Source of the DNA: Myxococcales bacterium
Lineage (GTDB): Bacteria; Myxococcota_A; Polyangia; Polyangiales; Polyangiaceae
Length of the DNA stretch: 64,000 nt
Assembly (NCBI GenBank): GCA_016191785.1
Contig: JACPVJ010000184.1
Location: 62,001-126,000, forward strand
Direction: 5' to 3'
Below, piece by piece: positions 16,874 to 25,983 of this stretch. A model generated the notes under the pieces. That model saw nothing but the letters and a program-made list of their open reading frames with translations, had not been told where the DNA came from and did not search any database. The stretch's first letter is position 1. Each line of letters opens with the position of its first letter. The translations under genes were made by a program, and so were the position numbers.

Positions 16874-18144
16874 TGGCCTGGATTTTTGCCGCGCACGCAG
16901 GCTTCGCCTACCGTCGACGGCAGCTCGGTCTTCCAGGTGTTGGTCGCGAGATCGAAGGACCACACGTCGTCCACGTTGCCGCAGTCGGTCTTGCCGCCGT
17001 AGATCAGCCAGCGCCCGCCCGCTTCGTCGAGCACGGCCACCTGGGCCGAACGGCGGTCCGGCGCCTGCAGGTTCGGCACGGTGAAGTCCGGCGGAAAGAG
17101 GCAGAAGTCAGCGGCCGGGGTCTTGACCTGTTCGGCCGGCACCAGCTCGACCCACTTCTTCTGCGCGGTATCGAAGGCCCAGGTGTCGTTGTTGTTCCCC
17201 ACCGCGCCGTCGTCGTGACCCGCGAACATCAGCAGGCGTTTCTGCTTCGTGTCGAAAGCGAGGGAGGTGTGGATGCGGCCCATCGGAGCACCGCTGCCGC
17301 CCGCGCTCTCTTGGGTCCAGGCGCCGGTGGCGATGTCCAGCGACCAGAGATCCGCCATGAAAGGACCCTGGAAAGCCCCCACGCCACCGCCGGCGTAGAC
17401 GAACAGGCGCCCGCTGGCCGGATCGATGGCTGCGGAGTGGAACAGGCGCGCCTCGGGCTTCGACCCGGTCGAGGTGATCTCACGCCACGCACCGGTGGCC
17501 AGGTTCAGCGCCCACACGTCGTCGAGCGGAACGAACGACAGCCCGCTGGTGCTCGAGTTGCCGCCGAACAGCACCAGCTCTTTGGTGGCGGGGTTGTAAG
17601 CCCCGCCGGTGCTGCTTCGACCCGAGGGGCCGCCGCCCGTGGTCTGGATCTGCTGCCAGGTCAGGGTCTCGAGGCTGAGCGCCCAGACGTCGCTGTACAC
17701 GGTGTAGGGCCCCGACGAGGCCTCGCGGTAGCGGCCGCCGAAGACGATCATGCGGTCGCCGTCGGGGTCGTGGACGGCGAGCCCGCGCGCGCGGGGACCG
17801 GGCCCCCCCGTCGGGCTGGCCTGGGAGAAGTACTTGCAGGTGGCGTCGTAGGTCCAGAGCTCGCCAATCGGCTTCGGTGCGGGGTTGCACTGCTGCGGCA
17901 CGCCGACGTCGCCGCCGAAGACCACCACCCGGTTTCGCTTCGGGTCGAAGGCGGCGAACGCTTCGGTACGGGGCAGGGGATCTTGCCCCGGATCGACGCA
18001 GGCCGGGGCGTCGGGTGTGACGTCCGAGCCGGCGTCGGCGGAGGGCTTGGATTGGCTTTCGTCGTCACCCCCGCACGCGGGGATGGCGAGAGCCGCCGCG
18101 CAGAGCGCCACGGCCGTCGGGAAGGTCCATCGAGTGTTCATCAT
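16852..18144 (-). CDS. Kelch-repeat beta-propeller lipoprotein
   Basis: This is a 430-residue protein. A lipoprotein-type signal (ALAIPACGGDD) is followed by about six kelch blades with the expected pattern of hydrophobic run, double Gly and spaced Tyr/Trp (RVVVFGG, RMIVFGG, ELVLFGG, RLFVYAGG, RLLMFAG, WLIYGG; DVWALNL, DLWSLDI, DTWAFDT). Kelch propellers bind proteins or sugars; some are galactose oxidases, but no copper-site signature is evident. The start could be either of two adjacent ATGs (18144 or 18141). It sits 5 bases after the upstream lipoprotein gene and overlaps the BNR gene. Confidence 0.85.
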   Translation of the reverse strand: MMNTRWTFPTAVALCAAALAIPACGGDDESQSKPSADAGSDVTPDAPACVDPGQDPLPRTEAFAAFDPKRNRVVVFGGDVGVPQQCNPAPKPIGELWTYDATCKYFSQASPTGGPGPRARGLAVHDPDGDRMIVFGGRYREASSGPYTVYSDVWALSLETLTWQQIQTTGGGPSGRSSTGGAYNPATKELVLFGGNSSTSGLSFVPLDDVWALNLATGAWREITSTGSKPEARLFHSAAIDPASGRLFVYAGGGVGAFQGPFMADLWSLDIATGAWTQESAGGSGAPMGRIHTSLAFDTKQKRLLMFAGHDDGAVGNNNDTWAFDTAQKKWVELVPAEQVKTPAADFCLFPPDFTVPNLQAPDRRSAQVAVLDEAGGRWLIYGGKTDCGNVDDVWSFDLATNTWKTELPSTVGEACVRGKNPGQCTTLCI

Positions 18145-18149
18145 GGCTC

Positions 18150-18809
18150 TCAGTTGCAGGTCTTACCCAGGGTGTAGCCCTTGGTGCACTGGCACTTGCA
18201 CTCGGCCTCGTTGGCCGGCTCGCCGCACACCGGGACGACGGTCAGCTTCTTCGACGCCTTCTGGCCGTTCTTGGCGGTCAGGCTGAGCTCGAGCTCGAAG
18301 GTGGTGCCGAACACGTCGGTCGCCGCCCACTGGTTCGGGCAGGTTGGGATCATCGAGAAAGTGGAGATGTCGGTGTCCGTGCTCGTGCCCCACCCGTCCC
18401 CCGTCGGCTTCAGGTTCATCTTGCGACCGTCGACCCGGACCTCGTTGTTCGTCAGGTCGCGCAAGGTCCCGTTGATCTCGACGGCGCACGGCTCGATGTT
18501 CGTGGCCCGCGCGCCGATGAACATCACGCGGCCCCCTTGCGGGGGAAGGATCATCGGAATCTGGGCTCCGTCGTCGATCTTCTTCGACACCAGATCCGCG
18601 CCGCGGGCGGTCACCTCGAGCTCGATGGGCAGAGTCGGATCACCCAGGGCGGCGACGCCGCACGACGAGCTGCCCCCGCCGCCGCCGCCGGCCTGGCCCC
18701 CGCCGCCGTCGTCGCCCGCGTCGTCACCCCCACACGCGCTCGAGAGCGCGCACAAGAGCACGCCCCACAGCGCGCAACGCCCCCGGACAAATCGCTGCTC
18801 GAAGCCCAC
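18150..18809 (-). CDS. Lipoprotein of unknown function, first gene of the propeller operon
   Basis: This is a 219-residue protein. The GTG start leads into a signal ending in SSAC, then an acidic Gly-rich tether. The mature domain is beta-rich (LPIELEVTARGADLV, FELELSLTAKNG) with six or more cysteines, the last ones clustered in ECKCQCTKG. No family is recognised. A single compact domain beside two propellers suggests an outer-surface complex, but this is inference from the operon only. Confidence 0.7.
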   Translation of the reverse strand: MGFEQRFVRGRCALWGVLLCALSSACGGDDAGDDGGGGQAGGGGGGSSSCGVAALGDPTLPIELEVTARGADLVSKKIDDGAQIPMILPPQGGRVMFIGARATNIEPCAVEINGTLRDLTNNEVRVDGRKMNLKPTGDGWGTSTDTDISTFSMIPTCPNQWAATDVFGTTFELELSLTAKNGQKASKKLTVVPVCGEPANEAECKCQCTKGYTLGKTCN

Positions 18810-18891
18810 GCGAGATGCTAGCCCGGCCGGGCCGCCCCGCCAAGCGCACTTCCATCATTGCGGCCGCGCGGCGCCTCGATATCGTGGGAGC

Positions 18892-20181
18892 GTGCGAACG
18901 ACCGCCAAGGCCAGGACCGACGTCGGGCTCCGACGGCAAGGGAACGAAGACGCGCTGCTCGTGGACGACGCGCTCGGGCTGTACGTCGTGTGCGACGGCA
19001 TGGGCGGGCACGCCGCGGGCGAGGTCGCATCCCAAGCCGCGGTCGAGGCGATCGTCGCCCGCGTGACCGCGGGCTTGCCCGCCGCCGGCGCCGTCGAGCC
19101 CGATCGGCGGGCTGCGGCGCTGGCCGATCTGCTTCGGGACGCGGTCGACGCGGCGAACGCCCGGGTGCACGCGATCGGCGTCGAGGACCCGTCGAAGCGC
19201 GGCGCGGGCACGACCTGCACGGCATTGGTCATCTCGGGAGGCACGGCTGCCCTCGCGCACGTGGGGGACACCCGGCTCTATCTGCTTCGCTCGGGGCAGA
19301 TGCACCAGATCTCCAACGACCACACCTTCTTGGCCGAGGCGCTGCGCCGGGGCATGAGCCGCGACGAGGCCATCCAGCACATCCCGACCAACATGCTGTC
19401 CCGCGCCGTCGGGCCGAACAAACACGTCGACATCGACACGTTGGTCTTCGACCTCTTGCCGGGCGACAAGCTGATGCTCTGCACCGACGGGCTCCACGGG
19501 TACTTCGTCGAAGCACCGGAGCTGGTGCCGTTCATGGCCGACGTCGCCACCGCGCCCGAGCGCCTGGTCGCCGCCGCCAACGAGCGCGGCGGCGAGGACA
19601 ACATCAGCGTGATCGCCCTCGAGATCGCATCCGAGTCGAGCACCGCGCCCGAGGACTCGATCCGGCTGAGCCGCGTGACCCAGGCCCTGCGCGCGCTGTC
19701 GGGCATCGAGGTGCTGCGCGAGCTCACCTATTCCGAGCTGCTCGAGGTGGCCGGAGCGTTGCGCTCGGAAGAGGTCCCCGCGGGCACGGCGGTGGTGCGC
19801 GAGGGCGAGGCCAGCGCCACCTTCTACATCATCGCCAGCGGCCGCGCCTCGGTCGAGCGAGGCGGCAAGCGCCTGGCCGAGCTCGCTCCAGGCAGCCACT
19901 TCGGCGAGATGGCGCTGCTCACCAACCGGCCGCGCTCGGCCACGGTCGTCACCCTCGAGTCGTGCCGCTTGCTCTCGCTCACGCGCGAGGCGGTGTACCC
20001 GCTGTTTCAGCACAACCCGGTGTTGGCGGTGAAGTTTCTCTGGAACCTGGGCGTGCGTCAGAGCCTGCGCCTCGACGAGACGACCGAGTGGCTCAGCGCG
20101 GGGCGCGAGGCGGCGCCGGACACCTTGGTCGAGCGCCGCGGCGACGAGCTGATCGCGTCGCCGTTCAGCAAGCGGAGCTGA
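18892..20181 (+). CDS. PP2C-family phosphatase fused to a cyclic-nucleotide-binding domain
   Basis: This is a 429-residue protein. Residues ~1-240 are a PP2C/PPM Ser/Thr phosphatase with its metal-binding motifs: GNEDALLV, CDGMGGHAAGE, AHVGDTRLYLL, LMLCTDGLHGYF and GGEDNISV. Residues ~280-400 are a CRP/cAMP-like beta-barrel (REGEASATFYIIASGRASV, GSHFGEMALLTNRPRSATV); GEMALLTNRPRSATV is the phosphate-binding cassette, with the conserved Gly-Glu and Arg. The phosphatase is likely controlled by cAMP or c-di-GMP-type ligands and would counter the Ser/Thr kinases common in these bacteria. The GTG at 18892 is the only start that keeps the domain compact; its ribosome site is very close (GGAG then one base). 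Confidence 0.9.
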   Translation: MRTTAKARTDVGLRRQGNEDALLVDDALGLYVVCDGMGGHAAGEVASQAAVEAIVARVTAGLPAAGAVEPDRRAAALADLLRDAVDAANARVHAIGVEDPSKRGAGTTCTALVISGGTAALAHVGDTRLYLLRSGQMHQISNDHTFLAEALRRGMSRDEAIQHIPTNMLSRAVGPNKHVDIDTLVFDLLPGDKLMLCTDGLHGYFVEAPELVPFMADVATAPERLVAAANERGGEDNISVIALEIASESSTAPEDSIRLSRVTQALRALSGIEVLRELTYSELLEVAGALRSEEVPAGTAVVREGEASATFYIIASGRASVERGGKRLAELAPGSHFGEMALLTNRPRSATVVTLESCRLLSLTREAVYPLFQHNPVLAVKFLWNLGVRQSLRLDETTEWLSAGREAAPDTLVERRGDELIASPFSKRS

Positions 20182-20183
20182 GG

Positions 20184-21428
20184 GTGAAGAAGCGAGCGTT
20201 CGTGGCGATGGTGGTCGGATCCGTCGCGGGGCTCACCGCGTGCAAGCGCGAGGTTCCGACGCCGAACCCCGATCGGTCCGCGCGCCCTGCGCCGCCCACG
20301 CCCCCGAGCGCGAGCTCGACGCCCACCGAGTGGGCCCTGTCGAACGTGAAGTCGGAAGAGCGAGACGAAGCCCCGGACGCGCCCCGGGTGGACGGCGGCG
20401 CGTTCAAGGCGGGCACTCTCAGCGACATCGGGCCGCTGGGCCCGGCCAGCGCCAGCCCCTTCGGGGTAGTGATGATCACCCGCAAGGACGAGGTCGCCTT
20501 GGCTCCGCCCGGGAAGGCCAAGGGCTCGTTCAAGGGCATCGCGCTGGTCGCGAGCTCGTTCTCCGAGAAGGCAGCGCCGCCGTCCATCGCCGGCGAGTAC
20601 GCCTACTTCGTTTCGAACGGCAAGCTGGCGCGCCGCCGCGTCCCGACGCTGGGCCCGGTCGAGGTGCTGGGCGATGCTCGCGACAGCACCCGAGTCTCGG
20701 CGCTGTCCGCTACGGACGCTCGTCCCGCCCTGGCGGCGTTCATCGTCAACCCGGACAAGCCCACGGGCAGCGCGACCGCCATGCTCTGGGTCGAAGGCGG
20801 AGACCTCTTGCGACTGTCGCCGGACGGCACTGGCGCGAGCAGCGTGTCGATGACCGAGAGCGGCGCAGAGGTGCTGGTCGCAGTGCTCGACGGCCGCACC
20901 GGGATGACCCCGGTTCACGTGCGCAAGCTGACCTTCGCGGACAAACGGCCCCAGCTCGGCGAAAACGTCGTTGCCTGGGTGGCGGGGCCCGCGCAGCCCA
21001 CCACGGAGCTCACGTTGCTCGCGCCGGAGCAGGACGCGTGGATCTTCTCCCCGCTCGAGCGCGAGACGACTCGCTTCGGCCTGGCGGCGGTGCACATCGG
21101 CCGCTCTCCGAAGATGGGCGCGCCGGTCGAGTGGCGGAGTTATCCGAATGGAATCGATCCGGCGCCGGTTGCCGCCACGCGCGCGTGTGGCCGTGCAATC
21201 CTGGTCTACGCGCGACCGTCCACCGAGACCCCGGGCGCCGAACAAGAGCTGCACCTGGCGGTGAGCGGCGAGTCCGGTCTCGAGAGCCCGGAGGTCATCG
21301 CCAACGCTCCGAGCTTCCGCGGCTTGACCGCGAGCGGGGACGCCGAGTCCGTGCTCGTCGTATACGGAGCCGGCTCGCGCACCTGGGCGCTGCGGGCGCC
21401 GTGCCCCGGAGCGACGAAGCCCAAGTGA
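20184..21428 (+). CDS. Lipoprotein of unknown function (propeller-like)
   Basis: This is a 414-residue protein starting at a GTG two bases after the phosphatase stop, with GGAG nine bases before it. The lipoprotein signal is clear (SVAGLTACKREV). The mature protein has repeating beta-strand patterns about 50 residues apart, as in a degenerate propeller, but no motif identifies it. Coupling to the phosphatase suggests a periplasmic partner or target. It ends only 16 bases from the left repeat of the integrated element, so its 3' flank was once next to the tRNA-Ser gene. Confidence 0.7.
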   Translation: MKKRAFVAMVVGSVAGLTACKREVPTPNPDRSARPAPPTPPSASSTPTEWALSNVKSEERDEAPDAPRVDGGAFKAGTLSDIGPLGPASASPFGVVMITRKDEVALAPPGKAKGSFKGIALVASSFSEKAAPPSIAGEYAYFVSNGKLARRRVPTLGPVEVLGDARDSTRVSALSATDARPALAAFIVNPDKPTGSATAMLWVEGGDLLRLSPDGTGASSVSMTESGAEVLVAVLDGRTGMTPVHVRKLTFADKRPQLGENVVAWVAGPAQPTTELTLLAPEQDAWIFSPLERETTRFGLAAVHIGRSPKMGAPVEWRSYPNGIDPAPVAATRACGRAILVYARPSTETPGAEQELHLAVSGESGLESPEVIANAPSFRGLTASGDAESVLVVYGAGSRTWALRAPCPGATKPK

Positions 21429-21444
21429 GCTCTGGTGGTGGCGG

Positions 21445-21470
21445 GGCGGAGAGGGAGGGATTCGAACCCT
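21445..21470. repeat. Left attachment-site repeat (tRNA-Ser 3' fragment)
   Basis: This is an exact copy of 29929-29954: the T-arm and acceptor 3' strand of the tRNA-Ser gene plus two flanking bases. Sequence on either side differs from the right copy, so it is not a second full tRNA gene. It marks the left junction (attL or attR) of the element. Confidence 0.85.
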
Positions 21471-21686
21471 TCGGGCAGCGTTGGCAACATCTTCAAGCGG
21501 CACGCGACCTTGCACACCAACGCCCCGAAATTTCGCTCGAAATGATTCGAGTCGCTCTCTCCGCTGGTCCCCGTGAGTCGACGGGGGTCGAGTGGACTTG
21601 GGCAGGTTTTGGGCAACGGATGGGCGGCGCGCGCCTCGCGGGACGTGCCGCTCGCCATGCCCCGCCCCCACCGGCCGACAGAGCCC

Positions 21687-24107
21687 TCAAGGCGCCGTCG
21701 ACGAGTAGAGCCCTCCACCGTCCACGCAGGCTGCACCGCCTCCGAGGTCGTGCGGCACGCACACCGAGATCTCCCCGTCGCAGAAAGCTCCCGCTGGATC
21801 CGAAGCCCTGAACGCGACGTGGTACACGCGGCCATCGCCTGCGCCGTTGCGCTCTGCGCGCAGGCGTACGGCTGGTGGCGCGCTCGCCTGAATGGCTGCG
21901 TCGGGAAAGAGTGACCCCGACCCAGGTCCCTGTGCAGGTTCATCCTGCCGCACCGATACGACCTCGACCACGACGGGATCTCCGTCCGGATCGGTCACGT
22001 CGACGACGTTCACGTCGACGAATTTCTTGTTCGGAGGCCAGAGCGTGCCCACGTCAGCGTGCGCACTTGAGCACTGCGGTGGGCGGTTCTGGGGAACGGA
22101 CGCGAGCGTCATGTCGTCCAGCTCCATTGGCGAGGCGTCTGCCGGATTCTCGACGAAAAACGCCACCGGATGCCCCTCCACCGGACTCGAAACTTCCCAG
22201 CTCACCTGGTTGTTCACCGGAGTGCACGCGAAGGTGGTCTCGGAGCCGTACTCATCAACGAAGCCACAGGTCAACGGGTGGTCGTCGCCTCGCGCGAGGA
22301 ACTGCCCCCTCCACTGAACACCATTCAGGAGCGCCTGTCGGGTCATCACCATGCGTTCGCCACCGAGCAAGACCGCCGCGTAGCCGCCGAGGCCGTCACC
22401 GGCGAAGCGCATGGGAATAACCTCCGAGCCGCCGCCGATCGGTTCCAGCCCTACTCCTGCGCGCTTGACCATCGTGTCGAAGTCGTTCACCGCGTCCTCG
22501 GCCACCACCACGATCGAGTTCACTCCGAAGTCGCCCAAGAGCGAGACGATTTCCAGTGGGCCGGCGACCTGCGCCGGTGTCGGAGTAAACGAGCCCGACA
22601 CCGTCCCGAAGGAGAAACCGTTTGGCGCGATGAACCGCTGCGCGGCCACTGCCCCGGCGACCGTGATGGCGACGTTGGCCGGAGTGAACGTGGTGATGTT
22701 CGCGGCAATCCGATACCGAGCGGAGGCATCCAGTTGTACGGGCATCGTCAGGTGCTGCGGGTCACCGTACTGGACCGGGAACATCGGCTCGTACCACACG
22801 CGGTACTTCGCGAAGGGCGGGCACGTGATGCACGGCCACGGGATGGGATCGGCGATCACAGGTTTCTGGTAGACCAACTCGAAGAGCTTGAGGTGGCACT
22901 TGAGCCACAGGAGCGGAGAGCTTTCCTTCGATCCCCCGCCGCAGTCATCGGCAGCGTCCTCGGCCAGCTTCGTATAGTTCAACGAAGTGTAAGCCATTTG
23001 TGCCGTGCCCCGAAGCGCGAGCGACTGGGTCTGGCAAAGCCGCGTGGTCAGCGGCTCTTCGCCTCTCGCTACCGGCCCCAGCAAGTCGTGGTGTCCCGTC
23101 GAGTGAACCTGTGTGATGCCGCTGCCAGAAGTGCCGTGGCAACCCATGAGGTCGGTCCACCCGAAATCCGGGTCCGGGCCCCCTGGCACCTTGGCTCGCT
23201 CGAACGTGAAACCTCCAAGCAGCTTCCAAGGGCGAGAACGCAGGGGAAGCGGCTGGTTGTCAGTCCCGAAGAGCGGGTCCGCGAGCGGGCCTCCCTGGCT
23301 GCCCCCGAAGTAATGAAAGTTCTGGTCGTACTGCGAACCGTTTCGCGCGGTGTAGTGCTGGAAGCGATCGTCGGAGGCCACGTTCGGGACGTCGTAGATC
23401 TCATGCTTCCATGGCATGAAGACCTTCAGGCCGGGCACGTCACTATCCGCGACGTTGATCATGCCGTGCTTCTTGCCGGGCTCGCCGTCGCAGCGGAGCA
23501 GGGCCACGTCGGCCGCCAACGCTGCGCTCACTGGCTGATTGCAGCCAATCTGTGGGCCGTAGCCGGACCCGCAGCGCAGGACGACCTCGCAATGGTAGCG
23601 ATCGGTCGCGTAGCCGTCCTGGCTCGACAGGACGACGTGCGTGAAGTCGGGGAACGTCCCGGCCAGGATGGTCGCAGTAGACCAGTTCAGCGTGCTCTTC
23701 GGCACGTAGAATTCGACTCCAACGATGTGCTGTTTCGGATCTTTTACGTCTGGATCCTCCACACAATGAGCGGCGGTGACCGCGTGCTTCGGCGAGATGA
23801 ACGTGACGCCGCAGGTGCCGCGGAGTGGCTTCCCGTTGGAAGCCGTGAGCTGCGCGCCGGATGAGTCTCTGAACGGAACGTGCACGGCAGCGGTCGCGCG
23901 CTCCACGGCGGCCTTGGGCCCTGATGGGGCCAGGCTGACTTCGAAGTAGGTGTTCTCGTGCAAGAGCTCGACCGCTGCCGCACTGGCGGCGACCTGCTCG
24001 GAATGTTCGGCGTCGGACGGCCCGCAGCCAGACGGGCCAAGGGCAACGAGTGCGAGCAGCGCAACCCGCTCAAAGCGGGATGACGGTGAGGAAAGTGAGA
24101 CAGACAT
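21687..24107 (-). CDS. Trypsin-like serine protease lipoprotein with C-terminal beta domains
   Basis: This is an 806-residue protein. The export signal ends near GPSGC. The chymotrypsin-fold protease spans roughly residues 70-340, with catalytic His in TAAHC, Asp in AADVALLRC and Ser in GTSGSG. A long middle region contains strand-rich segments. Near residue 700 there is an LWPPNKKFVDVNV repeat-like module seen in secreted bacterial adhesin/HYR-type proteins, and the tail is Cys/Gly-rich. It is a likely surface or secreted protease. The ATG has GGGGAG 6 bases upstream and overlaps the upstream lipoprotein gene by 38 bases. It is the largest cargo gene of the element; only ~215 bases separate it from the left repeat. 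Confidence 0.8.
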   Translation of the reverse strand: MSVSLSSPSSRFERVALLALVALGPSGCGPSDAEHSEQVAASAAAVELLHENTYFEVSLAPSGPKAAVERATAAVHVPFRDSSGAQLTASNGKPLRGTCGVTFISPKHAVTAAHCVEDPDVKDPKQHIVGVEFYVPKSTLNWSTATILAGTFPDFTHVVLSSQDGYATDRYHCEVVLRCGSGYGPQIGCNQPVSAALAADVALLRCDGEPGKKHGMINVADSDVPGLKVFMPWKHEIYDVPNVASDDRFQHYTARNGSQYDQNFHYFGGSQGGPLADPLFGTDNQPLPLRSRPWKLLGGFTFERAKVPGGPDPDFGWTDLMGCHGTSGSGITQVHSTGHHDLLGPVARGEEPLTTRLCQTQSLALRGTAQMAYTSLNYTKLAEDAADDCGGGSKESSPLLWLKCHLKLFELVYQKPVIADPIPWPCITCPPFAKYRVWYEPMFPVQYGDPQHLTMPVQLDASARYRIAANITTFTPANVAITVAGAVAAQRFIAPNGFSFGTVSGSFTPTPAQVAGPLEIVSLLGDFGVNSIVVVAEDAVNDFDTMVKRAGVGLEPIGGGSEVIPMRFAGDGLGGYAAVLLGGERMVMTRQALLNGVQWRGQFLARGDDHPLTCGFVDEYGSETTFACTPVNNQVSWEVSSPVEGHPVAFFVENPADASPMELDDMTLASVPQNRPPQCSSAHADVGTLWPPNKKFVDVNVVDVTDPDGDPVVVEVVSVRQDEPAQGPGSGSLFPDAAIQASAPPAVRLRAERNGAGDGRVYHVAFRASDPAGAFCDGEISVCVPHDLGGGAACVDGGGLYSSTAP

Positions 24108-24714
24108 GGAACTCCCCGCTCAGCGGCAGCGCGCTGCCGTCCTTGGTGGCTGTCGCAGTGAACGAACCATCGACGGCCTGCCCCTTGCTTGGCGCGGGGG
24201 ACATGGGCGTGGTGAGCTCAATGGTGACGCTCGAGAGCTGCCACTGTGTGCCGTCCCTGTCGATGTAGAACGAGTCCGTATCCGCGGTCGCAAGCAGGCA
24301 CGCCTTCCCCGATGCCGAGCACGCGCCTACTTCATTGAAGATGAAGCTTGGGGTCTTCGTCCAGTTCACCGTGGTGCCCAACCACGGCACCAAAGGCGTG
24401 CAGTTGCGGCTTTCAGGCCACGGAGCCTTGAGCGTCTGCGGCTCTCCGTCGCCCAGGACGTTCACCCAGTAGTCTCCCGGCTGGCACTCGCACGCTGGCG
24501 GGAGCGCGTCGGCGGACGAATCGAACGTCAGCCCCCCGCCACTCGATGGCGCGTCGGACGCGGCAGTCCCCCCGACTGCGCCCGCGCCTGCCGCACCACC
24601 GCCGCCGGTCGCTCCAGCATCCGGCGCCCGCGCGCTCTCGGCAGTGCAAGCCACGACGACGCCAACGCATCCGAGTATCGAAATGCGCGGAGTGAAGCGC
24701 CCCCGAAGCCGCAT
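24070..24714 (-). CDS. Lipoprotein of unknown function, element cargo
   Basis: This is a 214-residue protein with a clear lipobox (VGVVVAC), a short Gly/Ala/Ser tether and a ~140-residue mature domain containing about six cysteines and several Trp (PACECQPGDYWVNVLG, GTQWQLSSVTIELTT). No family is recognised. Its 3' end overlaps the protease gene start by 38 bases, so the two are co-expressed. It may be a chaperone, inhibitor or anchor for the protease, by context only. Confidence 0.7.
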   Translation of the reverse strand: MRLRGRFTPRISILGCVGVVVACTAESARAPDAGATGGGGAAGAGAVGGTAASDAPSSGGGLTFDSSADALPPACECQPGDYWVNVLGDGEPQTLKAPWPESRNCTPLVPWLGTTVNWTKTPSFIFNEVGACSASGKACLLATADTDSFYIDRDGTQWQLSSVTIELTTPMSPAPSKGQAVDGSFTATATKDGSALPLSGEFHVCLTFLTVIPL

Positions 24715-24827
24715 GCAGCAAGACTACGCTCCGCGCGCAGCGCTGCAAGCGAGCGCTCGCCGCGCTCCGGCTCCGTGTAGGGCCTCGTCCCACCTGAACG
24801 CAGAACCGATCAGTCGCGACCAGGCAG

Positions 24828-25109
24828 CTATCCTCGCCGCCGCGTGGCGCCCGGCGGACGTCCGACTCTGATTGCTTCGATCCCAGGAGCGGCGAACAGG
24901 TCCACCACACGCACGCCGAGGTGATCCGCCAACCAGGCCAGGCGATGGACCGTCAGGTTCTGGCGACCCGCTTCGAGCCGCGCCAGATACCGCGTGCTGA
25001 CGCCCAGCCGCTCCGCAAAGGTCTCGCGCGACCACCGGCGCCGTGCGCGCAACTCTGCGAGTCGAAGACCAACGCTGCGGAGCAGATCGTCGGGGTTCTC
25101 TTTCTTCAC
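24828..25109 (-). CDS. XRE-family transcriptional regulator
   Basis: This is a 93-residue single-domain protein. Residues ~10-70 form a five-helix Cro/C1-type HTH (VGLRLAELRARRRWSRETFAERLGVSTRYLARLEAG is split across helices 1-4; recognition helix near STRYLARLEAG). The GTG at 25109 has no good ribosome site. It lies divergent from the Cys-rich lipoprotein gene with only ~35 bases between them, so it may regulate both itself and that gene, as small element-borne repressors often do. Confidence 0.8.
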   Translation of the reverse strand: MKKENPDDLLRSVGLRLAELRARRRWSRETFAERLGVSTRYLARLEAGRQNLTVHRLAWLADHLGVRVVDLFAAPGIEAIRVGRPPGATRRRG

Positions 25110-25144
25110 CCGACGGAAGGGGCCCCGGCCACCCTTGCGAAACG

Positions 25145-25915
25145 ATGAACATGTATGGTTCGCTAGCGCGCATGGCTCCTCGCACGTCGCTGGCGGGTCG
25201 ACCGCGGAATCAGGGGCTCCCGATCCTCGCCCTGCTGAGCGTCACCGTGCTCGCATGCAGCTCGACGTCGACGAACGACGGCGGCAACGCCGGGGCCAGC
25301 GGCGGCTCCGCGGGCGACGGCGGCAGTGCAGGTACCGGCTCAGGCGCGGGAACAGGCGGGGCGAGCGGGGTCGGCAATGCTGGCGGCGACGCCGGGGCGG
25401 GAGGCGGCTCCGACAGCGGAGGCAGCGGTCCGGATGGAGGCAACCTCCCCGATGGAGGAGTCTGCGCTCCGGGCGCCTTGCGCTGCTCCGGCAACGTCCC
25501 ACAGTCGTGCGACGCGACCGGGCAATGGCACGACGGCGGCGTGTGTCCCTACGTCTGCACGGGCGGCAACTGCACGGGCGAGTGCAGTCCGGGGACGAAG
25601 CAGTGCGACGGGAAGACACCGCGAACCTGTGATGGCACAGGCGCGTGGAAGGCTGACGCCACGTGCACGGGTGCCTTGCCGCAATGCAGCGGTGGCGCCT
25701 GCGTGGACGCCTGCGGCGGGACCTGCACCTACGCGAATGCCTGCCCGTCCCTAGCAAACGCGACCCACCCGTACCCATACGCCGGGCCGGGATGGATCGC
25801 CCAATGTGTTCCCCAACCCCCCGCCTACGACACGGGCGTCTGCACGTGCAAGTGCACGCAGCAGTACACGTGCATGATCGGGGGGGTGAACTTCTGCAAG
25901 TCCAACGGCTGCTGA
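25145..25915 (+). CDS. Cys-rich repeat lipoprotein, element cargo
   Basis: This is a ~256-residue protein with a lipoprotein signal (ALLSVTVLAC), then a ~65-residue Gly/Ser/Asp tether. The mature region has two or three copies of a ~40-residue Cys repeat of the form C-PG-x-x-x-C-x-G-x-x-P-x-x-C-D-x-x-G-x-W (GALRCSGNVPQSCDATGQW, GTKQCDGKTPRTCDGTGAW). The C-terminal ~70 residues are also Cys-rich (TCTYANAC, CTCKCTQQYTC). This is a surface stalk type common in myxobacteria. Three in-frame ATGs (25145, 25151, 25172) are possible starts; none has a clear ribosome site. Confidence 0.7.
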   Translation: MNMYGSLARMAPRTSLAGRPRNQGLPILALLSVTVLACSSTSTNDGGNAGASGGSAGDGGSAGTGSGAGTGGASGVGNAGGDAGAGGGSDSGGSGPDGGNLPDGGVCAPGALRCSGNVPQSCDATGQWHDGGVCPYVCTGGNCTGECSPGTKQCDGKTPRTCDGTGAWKADATCTGALPQCSGGACVDACGGTCTYANACPSLANATHPYPYAGPGWIAQCVPQPPAYDTGVCTCKCTQQYTCMIGGVNFCKSNGC

Positions 25916-25983
25916 ATGATCCGGGGCGGCGCGCTTGCCCGACTGGGCCACAGCCTGGCGTTGACGACCTCGGAGAGAACCTC

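Noticed and set aside
21445-21520. Second tRNA-Ser gene at the left repeat
   Set aside because: Only the T-arm and acceptor 3' strand are present; no anticodon arm or 5' acceptor strand is found upstream.
21471-21686. Broken gene between the left repeat and the protease
   Set aside because: Frames are short and show no protein motif; it is likely the element's left-end arm sequence.
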